This document shows positions 14,499-21,546 of a stretch of DNA of 39,449 bases, one piece after another. Location of the stretch: positions 1 to 39,449 of IMG/VR virus record IMGVR_UViG_3300025132_000099. The stretch is one strand, 5' to 3'. The position numbers and the translations under genes were made by a program. The DNA is from a virus. The notes beneath the pieces are model-generated. The model was not told the DNA's origin. It saw only the letters and a program-made list of their open reading frames with translations, and did not search any database. Positions within the stretch are counted from its first letter, which is position 1, and each line of letters begins with the position of its first letter.

Positions 14499-14727
14499 TA
14501 ATATTAATTTAAGAAAATTAAATGCAGAAGATTACATTGCCATTTCTTGTGAAATGGCAGATGATTTGATGCAAGTGAAATTTGGTAAAGAATATGAAAA
14601 GTATGTTCATTATGATGTAGACGGAAACACAAGTTATACAGAGGAAGGACAAAAAATATTCGAGGACATTTTAGCTAGTGTAGAGCAATGTATGACAGAT
14701 GTAGACATAATACAAAAGGAGGAGTAA
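14485..14727 (+). CDS. Small acidic hypothetical protein, 80 residues
   Basis: Starts at ATG 14485 (MLNYNNINLRKLNAEDYIAI), chosen over an ATG at 14467 because AGGAG lies just upstream. Acidic residues are frequent (EEGQKIFEDILASVEQ, TDVDIIQKEE), giving a clearly negative protein. Small acidic early phage proteins often bind host DNA-binding enzymes, but this is only a class-level analogy. It is followed directly by the zinc-finger gene. Confidence 0.7.
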   Translation: MLNYNNINLRKLNAEDYIAISCEMADDLMQVKFGKEYEKYVHYDVDGNTSYTEEGQKIFEDILASVEQCMTDVDIIQKEE

Positions 14728-15021
14728 ATGAGTTTAGATGAAATTACAGGAGATAAGTTAAGAAAAGCTTGTTTAGAGATAAAGTTGCAAAGAATAAAAG
14801 ATTTTAGAAAAACTTTACCTATAGACACAAAACAATGGGCTTTGAATCATTGGGCAGATGTTGAGGAAGTATTAGAAAAAGAGTTAGAAAAAGAGTTAGA
14901 ATGTAATCGTTGCGAAGGTAAAGGATATTATAATTTAAGTGCGAATTATGACGATAGTGATAGTAGAATAGAATGTGAAAATTGTTATGGTTCTGGTAAA
15001 AAGGAGAATGAAGATGAGTAA
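14728..15021 (+). CDS. DnaJ-type zinc-finger protein
   Basis: 97 residues, with SD AAAGGAGG. The C-terminal third holds CNRCEGKGYY and then CENCYGSGK, two CxxCxGxG repeats like half of a DnaJ cysteine-rich domain, which bind zinc. The N-terminal part is helical and charged with an acidic coiled run (EEVLEKELEKELE). Single DnaJ-like zinc fingers are common in small phage proteins and usually mediate protein contacts. It overlaps the next gene by eight bases. The partner is unknown. Confidence 0.78.
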   Translation: MSLDEITGDKLRKACLEIKLQRIKDFRKTLPIDTKQWALNHWADVEEVLEKELEKELECNRCEGKGYYNLSANYDDSDSRIECENCYGSGKKENEDE

Positions 15022-15244
15022 TTTTGATTACAAAGATAAAAAGTATGCAACCGAATATTTTAGTCAATTAATAGGTCATACAATTAAAGAGTTCCACTTT
15101 CCAGAAAGTGAACACGCATTAAATCCATTTCCAATATTTGTTACTGAAGATAAACAAGGTAAAAAATGGCAAGTGGATGTGAGTTGCGACCAAGAAGGTA
15201 ATGGTGGTGGTTTTTTATTTATTCAAAAAGATAAGGAGAAATAA
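15014..15244 (+). CDS. Small hypothetical protein, 76 residues
   Basis: Start at ATG 15014 (MSNFDYKDKKYATEYFSQLI) with AAGGAG upstream; the longer in-frame opening lies inside the previous gene. The fold appears alpha-beta with a final Gly-rich hairpin (VDVSCDQEGNGGGFLFIQKD), the shape of a small beta-sheet domain. No family recognised. It sits in the middle of a gap-free operon and is followed one base later by the next start. Confidence 0.68.
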   Translation: MSNFDYKDKKYATEYFSQLIGHTIKEFHFPESEHALNPFPIFVTEDKQGKKWQVDVSCDQEGNGGGFLFIQKDKEK

Positions 15245-15424
15245 ATGCAAATTGAATTACACAGATTAAAGAACGCAGTTAAAGATATAAAACAAAGTTG
15301 GGGAGAACCAAATGACAGTCATACGAGAGCCGAGTATAATGGTATGTGTAAAGGGCTTGATATGATTGTAAATCATTTTCAAGAGATTATAGAGTCAGAG
15401 ATAGATGAAGAGAATAAAAAATGA
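15245..15424 (+). CDS. Small helical protein, 59 residues
   Basis: Starts immediately after the previous stop, with AAGGAG upstream, and ends in ATGA overlapping the methyltransferase start by four bases. The sequence (MQIELHRLKNAVKDIKQSWG, then HTRAEYNGMCKGLDMIVNHF) is an all-helical, two- or three-helix protein with an acidic tail (ESEIDEENKK). Similar short helical proteins precede many phage genes; no function known. It may also couple translation into the methyltransferase gene. Confidence 0.65.
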   Translation: MQIELHRLKNAVKDIKQSWGEPNDSHTRAEYNGMCKGLDMIVNHFQEIIESEIDEENKK

Positions 15425-16494
15425 AAGTATTATCTTTATTTGACGGAATGTCCTGTGGGCGTGTAGCGTTAGACAGGATTGGTGCAGAAGTAGAGTTGTA
15501 CCAATCCTCCGAGATAGACAAATACGCCATACAAATATCTAAAAAAAATTATCCTAGCACACAACAGTTGGGAGATATACGAGACATTGGTTCGAGGAGC
15601 GAGAACCTTGTTGCTCCAGATCTGGTTATGGGAGGTTCACCTTGTCAGTCATTTAGCTTTGCTGGAAGTGGACGAGCATTTGATGACGATAGAGGAAAAT
15701 TGTTTTGGGAGTTTCTGCGAGTGTTGAACGAAACAAAACCAAAATATTTTCTGCTGGAAAATGTGCGTATGAAACAAGAACACCAAGATGTTATCTCACG
15801 AGAACTTGGTGTAAAACCTGTGCTTATAAATAGTGCTTTGGTATCTGCACAAAATCGTAATCGTTTGTATTGGACAAACATACCAAACATCACAGTGCCA
15901 CAAGACAAAAAAATATTGTTGCGAGACATATTAGAATGTGGTTGCGTGGATAGAGATAAGTCCCACTGTTTAGATGCAAACTATTTTAAAGGTGGGAATC
16001 TTAAACAATACTATGAAAAGTCAAGAAGGCAATTGGTCTTTAATAGATGTTTGCGTGTAGGAGATGCAGACATAAAGGGACACGATAGTATTAAACGAGT
16101 GTACTCACCAGAAGGTAAAGCACCGACATTGACAACAATGCAAGGAGGACACAGAGAACCCAAAGTATGTTGTGGTGCAATTCGAGGAAGGTACAAAATT
16201 AATGGCATACGACAAGACCACAAACATTCAGTTAAAGGATTGACAGAGCAACAATTAGAACTGCGAGTTGATCAGAAAACAAATACTTTAACGACTGTGC
16301 AAAAAGATAATGTGGTAGTGAACCCAGAGAATCTAAGATGGAGAAAGTTAACCCCATTAGAATGTGAACGATTGCAGACATTACCAGATAATTATACACA
16401 AGGTGTATCAAACACACAACGATATAAAATGATTGGCAATGGTTGGACAGTTGATGTGGTGGCACATCTTATGAAGGGATTATTAGAAGATTAG
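15421..16494 (+). CDS. dcm: DNA (cytosine-5-)-methyltransferase
   Basis: 357 residues. Motif I is SLFDGMSCGRVALDRIG (about 5-21) for SAM binding. Motif IV GGSPCQSFSFAG carries the catalytic C75. Motif VI is ENVRM (about 113-117), VIII QNRNRLYW (about 144-151) and X GNGWTVDVV near the end. The DGMSCG form of motif I resembles the DNMT3-like phage and bacterial subgroup. It transfers a methyl group to C5 of cytosine in a short site that cannot be read here. No cognate restriction enzyme is nearby, so protection against host restriction or marking of phage DNA is the likely role. It closes the plus-strand operon and is followed by a hairpin. Confidence 0.93.
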   Translation: MKVLSLFDGMSCGRVALDRIGAEVELYQSSEIDKYAIQISKKNYPSTQQLGDIRDIGSRSENLVAPDLVMGGSPCQSFSFAGSGRAFDDDRGKLFWEFLRVLNETKPKYFLLENVRMKQEHQDVISRELGVKPVLINSALVSAQNRNRLYWTNIPNITVPQDKKILLRDILECGCVDRDKSHCLDANYFKGGNLKQYYEKSRRQLVFNRCLRVGDADIKGHDSIKRVYSPEGKAPTLTTMQGGHREPKVCCGAIRGRYKINGIRQDHKHSVKGLTEQQLELRVDQKTNTLTTVQKDNVVVNPENLRWRKLTPLECERLQTLPDNYTQGVSNTQRYKMIGNGWTVDVVAHLMKGLLED

Positions 16495-16522
16495 GGAGTA
16501 GAGATTGAAAAAACTACTCCCT
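16493..16522 (+). terminator. Hairpin after the plus-strand operon
   Basis: AGGGAGTAG and CTACTCCCT form a nine-pair stem with a 12-base loop that begins within the methyltransferase stop codon. It lacks a good T-run after the stem, so it may act weakly or serve both strands between two convergent operons. Confidence 0.45.
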
Positions 16523-16564
16523 TAATAAAGAGAAAAATTTGAATAAAAATATTCATTTATAAAA

Positions 16565-17068
16565 TTAGTCTTTTTCAGGCGTAATGTCAATAATATTCAC
16601 ACCTTCGCCTATTTTATTTTCAAGTTCTTGTAACCTTTTTTCTAATTGTTCTCTGTTCATACCTTCCAGCGTATTATGAGTTACTTCTTTTTTATCTACA
16701 AATAAACCAGCGAGTTGTCCAGAACGGTATTCTGAATTAATTGCTCCTGTATACTGCCCTTTAGCTTCAGCACCATCACGCAGTCTTTCAAAGGTTTTAT
16801 ATCTTCGCAGCTTATCCTTTTCATATTTTTCTTTTTCGATAGCTAACTGGTTTTCCAGGTAACGGCAAACATGAGGATTTAAATCTGGATTAGTTAATTT
16901 ACTAGCGAGAACCATAGCGGTGGATCGATTCTTGGTTTTATATCCAGCTTTTAATAAAGCATCTGCTTTTGTTATTTGACCCCAATGCTTTACTAGAATA
17001 TGAACAAACTCTTTTTGTTTGGTTGTCAAGTCATCTTGTGTACGAAGTATAGCTTTTTTCTGCGGCAT
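16565..17068 (-). CDS. terS: Terminase small subunit (probable)
   Basis: 167 residues. The N-terminal block LTTKQKEFVHILVKHWGQIT, followed by KADALLKAGYK and ASKLTNPDLNPHVCRYLENQ, matches the helix-turn-helix DNA-binding opening of Terminase_2-type small subunits. A coiled coil follows (LAIEKEKYEKDKLRRYKTFE), then an acidic C-terminus. Small subunits form rings, recognise the packaging site and stimulate the large subunit. It is the last gene of a minus-strand unit and lies 5.7 kb from terL instead of beside it. A replication or regulatory HTH protein is the alternative. Confidence 0.75.
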   Translation of the reverse strand: MPQKKAILRTQDDLTTKQKEFVHILVKHWGQITKADALLKAGYKTKNRSTAMVLASKLTNPDLNPHVCRYLENQLAIEKEKYEKDKLRRYKTFERLRDGAEAKGQYTGAINSEYRSGQLAGLFVDKKEVTHNTLEGMNREQLEKRLQELENKIGEGVNIIDITPEKD

Positions 17069-17538
17069 TACGATATCACAGTTGTGTATAATGTAGACAC
17101 GAAATCTGTTGACGAGGTTACAACGGCTCTTCTAAGTTGTCGTATCTTACCTTTATATTGTCTTTTTACTTTTGATTCTTTGATAGCTTGTATGGATTTA
17201 CTAAACAAATAATATTTATTCCACATAACTTGTCGTATCGTAAATCTAATTCTTCTATGTTTAATTGCTAGTAAATAAGAATAATGCACATCTTCGTAAT
17301 CCAGGTCGCCCCAATCACACACACTTTGGAAATCAGTACAATTAGAAACAATCCAATTATGTGCAGAGCCTTTTTGTATGGAATTTTTTCTATCGGAATG
17401 TTTAATCATAGTATCTTCAATAGCATTAATTAAAACACCACGCCACAACTTTTCTTCTGAAGATAAATCGTTTGAATTAACCAAACTTCTGCTTAATCTA
17501 TATCCAACAGTCTTGAGAAATTCTGGTGCTAAATACAT
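17068..17538 (-). CDS. Hypothetical protein, conserved-looking, 156 residues
   Basis: The middle section EEKLWRGVLINAIEDTMIKH, then SAHNWIVSNCTDFQSVCDWG and LDYEDVH, recalls proteins encoded beside terS in marine phages, which have no established function. The C-terminus is basic (KRQYKGKIRQLRRAV). The start and stop share one base with the neighbours on each side, so expression is coupled with terS. A packaging or DNA-associated role is inferred from location only. Confidence 0.72.
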   Translation of the reverse strand: MYLAPEFLKTVGYRLSRSLVNSNDLSSEEKLWRGVLINAIEDTMIKHSDRKNSIQKGSAHNWIVSNCTDFQSVCDWGDLDYEDVHYSYLLAIKHRRIRFTIRQVMWNKYYLFSKSIQAIKESKVKRQYKGKIRQLRRAVVTSSTDFVSTLYTTVIS

Positions 17539-17744
17539 TAATGTCCATACTTCTTTATTAAATCCGTTAAAAGTTCTTTATATAATCTAATTACACGCTT
17601 GTCAAATTTCGTTTTACTTTTGTGTTTGGTTAGTTGTAAATAATCAGAACATATTTGCTCAATAAACATATGTTTTTCGTCTGAAGACAAGGTACTAAAA
17701 TCCATTGTGTAGACATCTAATAATTCTGAAAAGTCATTTCTCAT
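17538..17744 (-). CDS. Hypothetical protein, 68 residues
   Basis: All-helical, mixed charge, starting MRNDFSELLDVYTMDFSTLS and ending in a basic helix (FDKRVIRLYKELLTDLIKKY). It overlaps the HNH gene start region by four bases (ATGA) and the next gene by one. No family recognised. Tight coupling between the HNH gene and the terS unit supports it as real. Confidence 0.6.
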   Translation of the reverse strand: MRNDFSELLDVYTMDFSTLSSDEKHMFIEQICSDYLQLTKHKSKTKFDKRVIRLYKELLTDLIKKYGH

Positions 17745-18097
17745 AATCTTCTTTTGTTTTTTGACTTGTATGTGGGTAGTTGACTATCGCAATTGCTACA
17801 TACAAATCGTAAATTTTCTACTCTGTTATCATTATAAACTCCATTTATGTGGTCTAATATTAACACTAATGGTTTGTTGTTCCAGATAGGTTGTAAACCA
17901 CATATTTGACAAGTATATTCTACTACATTATATGTACGCAGTCTCTCTACGATTCGATGTCTTGGGTGTGTTGAATTTACAACAAATACCTCAGAGTCAC
18001 GCTTTCTGTTGGTCAGTAAGCGTTTCTCTTGAGGCGTGAGGCGTTTTCCTTGTGATATTTTTTTATAAACAAGTGACTTTTTACTACTTGACGTCAC
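17741..18097 (-). CDS. HNH endonuclease
   Basis: 118 residues, probably from the GTG at 18097 (no clear SD). The C-terminal half has CQICG (about 75-79), a conserved LILDHINGVYNDNRVENLRF (DH and the HNH-type N) and CSNCDSQ, so two CxxC pairs hold a structural zinc around the beta-beta-alpha metal fold. The N-terminus is very basic, as in DNA-binding homing-type nucleases. It may be a free-standing homing endonuclease or a packaging helper: HNH proteins next to terminase genes assist cos cutting in several phages, and terS lies two genes away. Confidence 0.85.
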   Translation of the reverse strand: MTSSSKKSLVYKKISQGKRLTPQEKRLLTNRKRDSEVFVVNSTHPRHRIVERLRTYNVVEYTCQICGLQPIWNNKPLVLILDHINGVYNDNRVENLRFVCSNCDSQLPTYKSKNKRRL

Positions 18098-18287
18098 TTT
18101 TTTGCAGGATCTTATCTATTAAATCTTCTTTCTTAACATGTTCTTTCTTGGCTCTGTATGAAATACTATCGTCCACTAACTTAGCTATTTGTTGATCTGG
18201 TGTCCTAAATTTATCATTAGCTAATCCTTTTAATAACCTAAAAGTGTTTACTCGTATTGCAATACTTCTCCATTTTGTTGTGTCCAT
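18084..18287 (-). CDS. Ribbon-helix-helix-like DNA-binding protein
   Basis: 67 residues with SD AAGGAG. The segment WRSIAIRVNTFRLLKGLAND followed by RTPDQQIAKLVDDSI has the strand-helix-helix pattern of Arc/MetJ-type repressors, with alternating R-S-I-A-I-R on the strand that would lie in the DNA groove. It could control the promoters at 18901-18964 or others. An antitoxin is also possible, but no toxin gene is adjacent. It overlaps the HNH gene by 14 bases. Confidence 0.6.
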   Translation of the reverse strand: MDTTKWRSIAIRVNTFRLLKGLANDKFRTPDQQIAKLVDDSISYRAKKEHVKKEDLIDKILQKSDVK

Positions 18288-18296
18288 TTGTACTCC

Positions 18297-18404
18297 TTAA
18301 AATAAATAATAAATAAAACCTGCAACTCCCGCAGTAAATAATAAAAACATTTTAGGAAAAGCCAACATAAAAATTAAAGAAAGTAATACCCATATTTTAG
18401 TCAT
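18297..18404 (-). CDS. 35-residue membrane peptide
   Basis: Begins MTKIWVLLSLIFMLAFPKMF and ends FTAGVAGFIYYLF. Two short hydrophobic segments are joined by F-P-K-M. GAGGT lies five bases before the ATG, which shares one base with the previous stop (TAATG). The stop lies just before the SD of the ribbon-helix-helix gene. It may be a holin-like, exclusion or pore peptide; nothing more can be said. Both coupling and SD support translation. Confidence 0.6.
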   Translation of the reverse strand: MTKIWVLLSLIFMLAFPKMFLLFTAGVAGFIYYLF

Positions 18405-18700
18405 TAGTACCTCTGCAAATTTTTTAATTTTTCACGAAAGTCTTCACCATATTGAAAAGCTTCTTTCACCAACATATCCGCTGTCTGTAGCTGTATACCA
18501 TACACATCTTTAAGTTGGTCTGTAGCTTCTCCTATAGATTTCTCTTGTTCTTGAACTTCATCTAAAATTCTTTGAATACCTTGATACCACACACTGAATT
18601 TAGGTGTTTTAGGAGCAGAAAAACTTTCTTGCACCTTAAACATATTTTTATGGGGATTATCTTTTATCAATGTCTTGTCCCTGTAATATAATCTATCCAC
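18404..18700 (-). CDS. Hypothetical protein, about 88-98 residues
   Basis: The listed GTG start at 18700 overlaps the preceding gene by 34 bases. A TTG at 18670, which overlaps the preceding TGA and follows AGGG by eight bases, is an equally good or better start and would give 88 residues. The body (KFSVWYQGIQRILDEVQEQE, then ATDQLKDVYGIQLQTADMLV) is helical and heptad-rich, so a coiled-coil protein is likely. No family recognised. Confidence 0.6.
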   Translation of the reverse strand: MDRLYYRDKTLIKDNPHKNMFKVQESFSAPKTPKFSVWYQGIQRILDEVQEQEKSIGEATDQLKDVYGIQLQTADMLVKEAFQYGEDFREKLKNLQRY

Positions 18701-18876
18701 TCTTCTACCATAGTAGTATCTCTCACATCTAAATCAGCAAATAGTTTTAATAAATAACTATTTTGTATTTGAAGAACAGCCTGCTCCTTTGAAAGAGAGC
18801 CTTTTTTTAATTTAGATGCTATAGCATCTAATACTTTATCTGCTTCGTCTTCATAATATCTTTTTGTTAAACTCAT
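18667..18876 (-). CDS. Small acidic helical protein, 69 residues
   Basis: First gene of the minus-strand unit, with SD AAGGAG and the promoter at 18901-18928. The sequence MSLTKRYYEDEADKVLDAIA, then SLSKEQAVLQIQNSYLLKLF and MVEEWIDYIT, is helical with a charged surface. No known family. First position behind a near-consensus promoter suggests early expression. Confidence 0.65.
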   Translation of the reverse strand: MSLTKRYYEDEADKVLDAIASKLKKGSLSKEQAVLQIQNSYLLKLFADLDVRDTTMVEEWIDYITGTRH

Positions 18877-18900
18877 ATTTATTCTCCTTATGTATACTTA

Positions 18901-18928
18901 AATATAAGAAATATCTGATAAATGTCAA
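18901..18928 (-). promoter_or_regulatory. Promoter for the terS-side unit
   Basis: On the minus strand a perfect TTGACA (18928-18923) and TATATT (18906-18901) are 16 bases apart. It reads into the genes at 16565-18876. Confidence 0.65.
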
Positions 18929-18934
18929 GTGATG

Positions 18935-18964
18935 TTGACAAATATATCTAATTTATACTATAAA
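18935..18964 (+). promoter_or_regulatory. Promoter for the 58-residue gene
   Basis: TTGACA (18935-18940) and TATAAA (18959-18964) are 18 bases apart. The -35 lies only six bases from the -35 of the divergent minus-strand promoter, so the two should compete for RNA polymerase. Confidence 0.65.
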
Positions 18965-18981
18965 TATTGTAAAGAGGTAGT

Positions 18982-19158
18982 ATGGAACTATTAAATGAAA
19001 AAATAGCTCTTGAACATCTTTGGACAAAGTTGTATCAAAAAAATGGTGTTTATACCACAGACATGATACCGTTAACACTAAGAATTAAAGAGTTGACAAA
19101 ACAACTTATAATCCAAGACCAAGAGTCTACAAAAAAAAGATTTCATAATCAAGTCTAA
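18982..19158 (+). CDS. Small hypothetical protein, 58 residues
   Basis: Begins MELLNEKIALEHLWTKLYQK after AGAGG and ends KKRFHNQV. It is a monocistronic plus-strand gene whose stop overlaps the end of the convergent DNA polymerase gene by four bases. Helical, with a mixed charge. A dedicated near-consensus promoter suggests a specific, probably early, role. The overlap with the polymerase 3' end also allows antisense effects. Confidence 0.6.
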   Translation: MELLNEKIALEHLWTKLYQKNGVYTTDMIPLTLRIKELTKQLIIQDQESTKKRFHNQV

Positions 19159-21020
19159 CTAGCTTGACCGAAATCATTTCCGATGGCAACATCGACAACT
19201 GATGGAACAATCAATTCCACACAAGTCTCCATCTCTCTTTTTATTATCTTAATATCTTTTTTATCTTTAATATTGAAACATAATTCATCGTGGATTTGTA
19301 AAATAGGTAAATAACCTTTTTCAGCACAAGATATAATTGCAGTTTTTGTTTGGTCTGCTGCACTGCCTTGTATAAGACGATTTAACGCTTTGTAAGTGAA
19401 AGCACGCTTTATATTATTTATACCGTATTTAGCACTAGCATTTTCATACTTCTCTGCATTGTGAATACCAAAGTCTTTAGGCTCCCACATATCAAATCTA
19501 CATTTTCTACCTTTTTTAGTTCGTATGACACCAGTGTCTGTAGCTAATTTCATACACTTGTCTGATAAATTTTTCATGAACGGCACTTTACGATTATATT
19601 TATTTATTAAAGAGGTAGCTTCTTCTAAAGGTAAGGCTAACATATTTGCCAATTTATTTTTCCCCATTCCATACATCAAACCAAGACCAATTGTCTTTGC
19701 TTGTTTTCTTTCTATACCACATATATCAGCAACAGTTTGATGAAAATCTGCATCAGCATTTGTGTAGGCGTCTACTAATTCTTGACTACCCTCATAACCA
19801 ATAGCATTAGCGTAATGAACAGCCAATTTAGGTTCTTGTTGACTAAAATCAAAACTACCCCATTGACAACCTTCTTCAGGTAAAAACAATCCTCTGATCA
19901 AAGGGCCGAGTTCCTTGTTGCGTGCTGGTAGTTGCTGTAAATTAGGGTTCGACATTGATAAACGGCCAGACACGGTGCCTCCTGAATCACTTCGTAATTG
20001 CTGTATCTCAGCGTGAATACGACCCTTATGTTCATATTTCATAATGCTTGCTAAAAAAGTAGAATGAAATTTATTCACTTCTCTTGCTTGCACTATTAAT
20101 TTACTTATTTCGTTAGAATCACTCAACAACCATTGTTGTGTAAAACTAGGTTCTCCACTCTTGGGTGTTTTCGGATATTCAATATGTAATTTATCAAATG
20201 CAAAACCAATCTGTCTTGCGTTCCAAATGTCAATATCCTTACCAATTAAATCTTTTATCTGTTGTAAAACTACTTTTTCTTTGTTTTGAAAATCACTTTG
20301 TAAAACAGAAGCTTTTTCTACATCTACACGGACACCTCTTTGTCGCATATTAATTAAGATAGGTAACAATTTTTTTTCTAATTCCCAAACAGTTTGTAAA
20401 TCTTGTTTACTTATTTCATGTTTAAATCTTTGCCACAAAAGATACGTGAGCCGTGCATCTTGTTCCGCATAATGTCCAACATATTCAGCTGGCAGTTTCC
20501 ACATCTCGCCTTTTGGATCTACACCATGTGCTTTTGCAGCTTCAAACAATTCTTGCTCTGCTTTTATTTCACCTAAATAATCTTTTGCTAATACATTTAA
20601 TTTGTAGCTATATCTGTTTTCATCTATCAAAGCCCCGGCAATCATGGTATCGACAATCTCCCCATTGACCTCGATACCATATGCCTTCAACCACCCCACA
20701 TCATATTGTGCGTTGTGGAATATTTTACGACAAGGTAATTTACAAATGTCTTGCATATATTGTAAGACTTGCTCTTTGATTAAATTACCACCGCCATAAT
20801 GTTCCATAGGATAATAGCCTTGCCAACCTTCCGTTGCAACTGCAAAGCCCACGATTTTACCTTGTCCTGTAGCCCATCCAGCTCCTATACCATTATTAAT
20901 CCCATCATCTTTTGTTTCTAAATCTATAGCAATCTCTTTAGCATCACTAAGGTCTTTGTAATCTAATGGAGCAGACCAAATATTTTTTTTCAAATTAAAG
21001 ACTAACTGCATAGCTGTCAT
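19155..21020 (-). CDS. polA: DNA polymerase, family A, with 3'-5' exonuclease
   Basis: 621 residues. The N-terminal DnaQ-like exonuclease shows AIDLETKDD (D33, E35), FHNAQYDVGWLK (Exo II) and YAEQDARLTY (Exo III). The polymerase domain has motif A FDFSQQEPKLAVHY, motif B RKQAKTIGLGLMYGMG and motif C QIHDELCF. At the position of E. coli Phe762 this enzyme has Leu (L446, codon 19683-19685). No 5' nuclease domain is present, as usual in phages. It replicates the phage genome. An AAGGA box precedes the ATG at 21020, which overlaps the Dam-type gene by 26 bases. Confidence 0.95.
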   Translation of the reverse strand: MTAMQLVFNLKKNIWSAPLDYKDLSDAKEIAIDLETKDDGINNGIGAGWATGQGKIVGFAVATEGWQGYYPMEHYGGGNLIKEQVLQYMQDICKLPCRKIFHNAQYDVGWLKAYGIEVNGEIVDTMIAGALIDENRYSYKLNVLAKDYLGEIKAEQELFEAAKAHGVDPKGEMWKLPAEYVGHYAEQDARLTYLLWQRFKHEISKQDLQTVWELEKKLLPILINMRQRGVRVDVEKASVLQSDFQNKEKVVLQQIKDLIGKDIDIWNARQIGFAFDKLHIEYPKTPKSGEPSFTQQWLLSDSNEISKLIVQAREVNKFHSTFLASIMKYEHKGRIHAEIQQLRSDSGGTVSGRLSMSNPNLQQLPARNKELGPLIRGLFLPEEGCQWGSFDFSQQEPKLAVHYANAIGYEGSQELVDAYTNADADFHQTVADICGIERKQAKTIGLGLMYGMGKNKLANMLALPLEEATSLINKYNRKVPFMKNLSDKCMKLATDTGVIRTKKGRKCRFDMWEPKDFGIHNAEKYENASAKYGINNIKRAFTYKALNRLIQGSAADQTKTAIISCAEKGYLPILQIHDELCFNIKDKKDIKIIKREMETCVELIVPSVVDVAIGNDFGQAS

Positions 21021-21444
21021 TATATATTCCTTTTTTAAATATTACTATAGCACTAGGAAACGGAGCTGGTCCTTTACCAGAAAATTTTATTCTACCTTTT
21101 ATAAATCTTATTTGTCCTTTGAAACAATAGTCGTGCCAATATGTAGTATCTGTTCTAGCTGGAATTAAACAAACTACTGTTGCACCTTTTAAACTTTCTT
21201 CATACGCTTTCTTAATCCACAACTTAATTTGTTGTCCGTAAGGAGGATTCATAAATACTACATCCTTTGACCAGTCTTGTTTTAAACCATCTTCTTTTAT
21301 AGTGTAAAACTTTTTACACTTTTTATTTTCAATTGTACAACAAGGATCTAATGTGAATCTAAATTCTCTGTTTAATTGGTTATAAATATAGGTAGGAGTT
21401 ACCCATTCATTTGATTCACTGCTAAACATACTTTTATTTATCAT
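20995..21444 (-). CDS. DNA N6-adenine methyltransferase, phage Dam type
   Basis: 149 residues. The catalytic motif IV is MNPPYG (about 72-77). The block EWVTPTYIYNQLNREFRFTL, then DPCCTIENKKCKKFY, is the typical opening of the phage Dam family (PF05869-like). The length fits the compact phage form. It transfers methyl groups from SAM to adenine N6, probably masking GATC-like or other sites from nucleases; the site cannot be read from sequence. It precedes the polymerase with overlap, so methylation is likely linked to replication. Its GGGG ribosome site lies in a possible hairpin at 21450-21465. Confidence 0.88.
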   Translation of the reverse strand: MINKSMFSSESNEWVTPTYIYNQLNREFRFTLDPCCTIENKKCKKFYTIKEDGLKQDWSKDVVFMNPPYGQQIKLWIKKAYEESLKGATVVCLIPARTDTTYWHDYCFKGQIRFIKGRIKFSGKGPAPFPSAIVIFKKGIYNDSYAVSL

Positions 21445-21546
21445 GAAAGCCCCAGAAATCTAGGGTTTTGAGTTCGATATTGGATATAAAGCTCACTGAG
21501 TGCATGTAAAAAATTTTTGCTTATGATTCTACCTAAAAATATAAAA

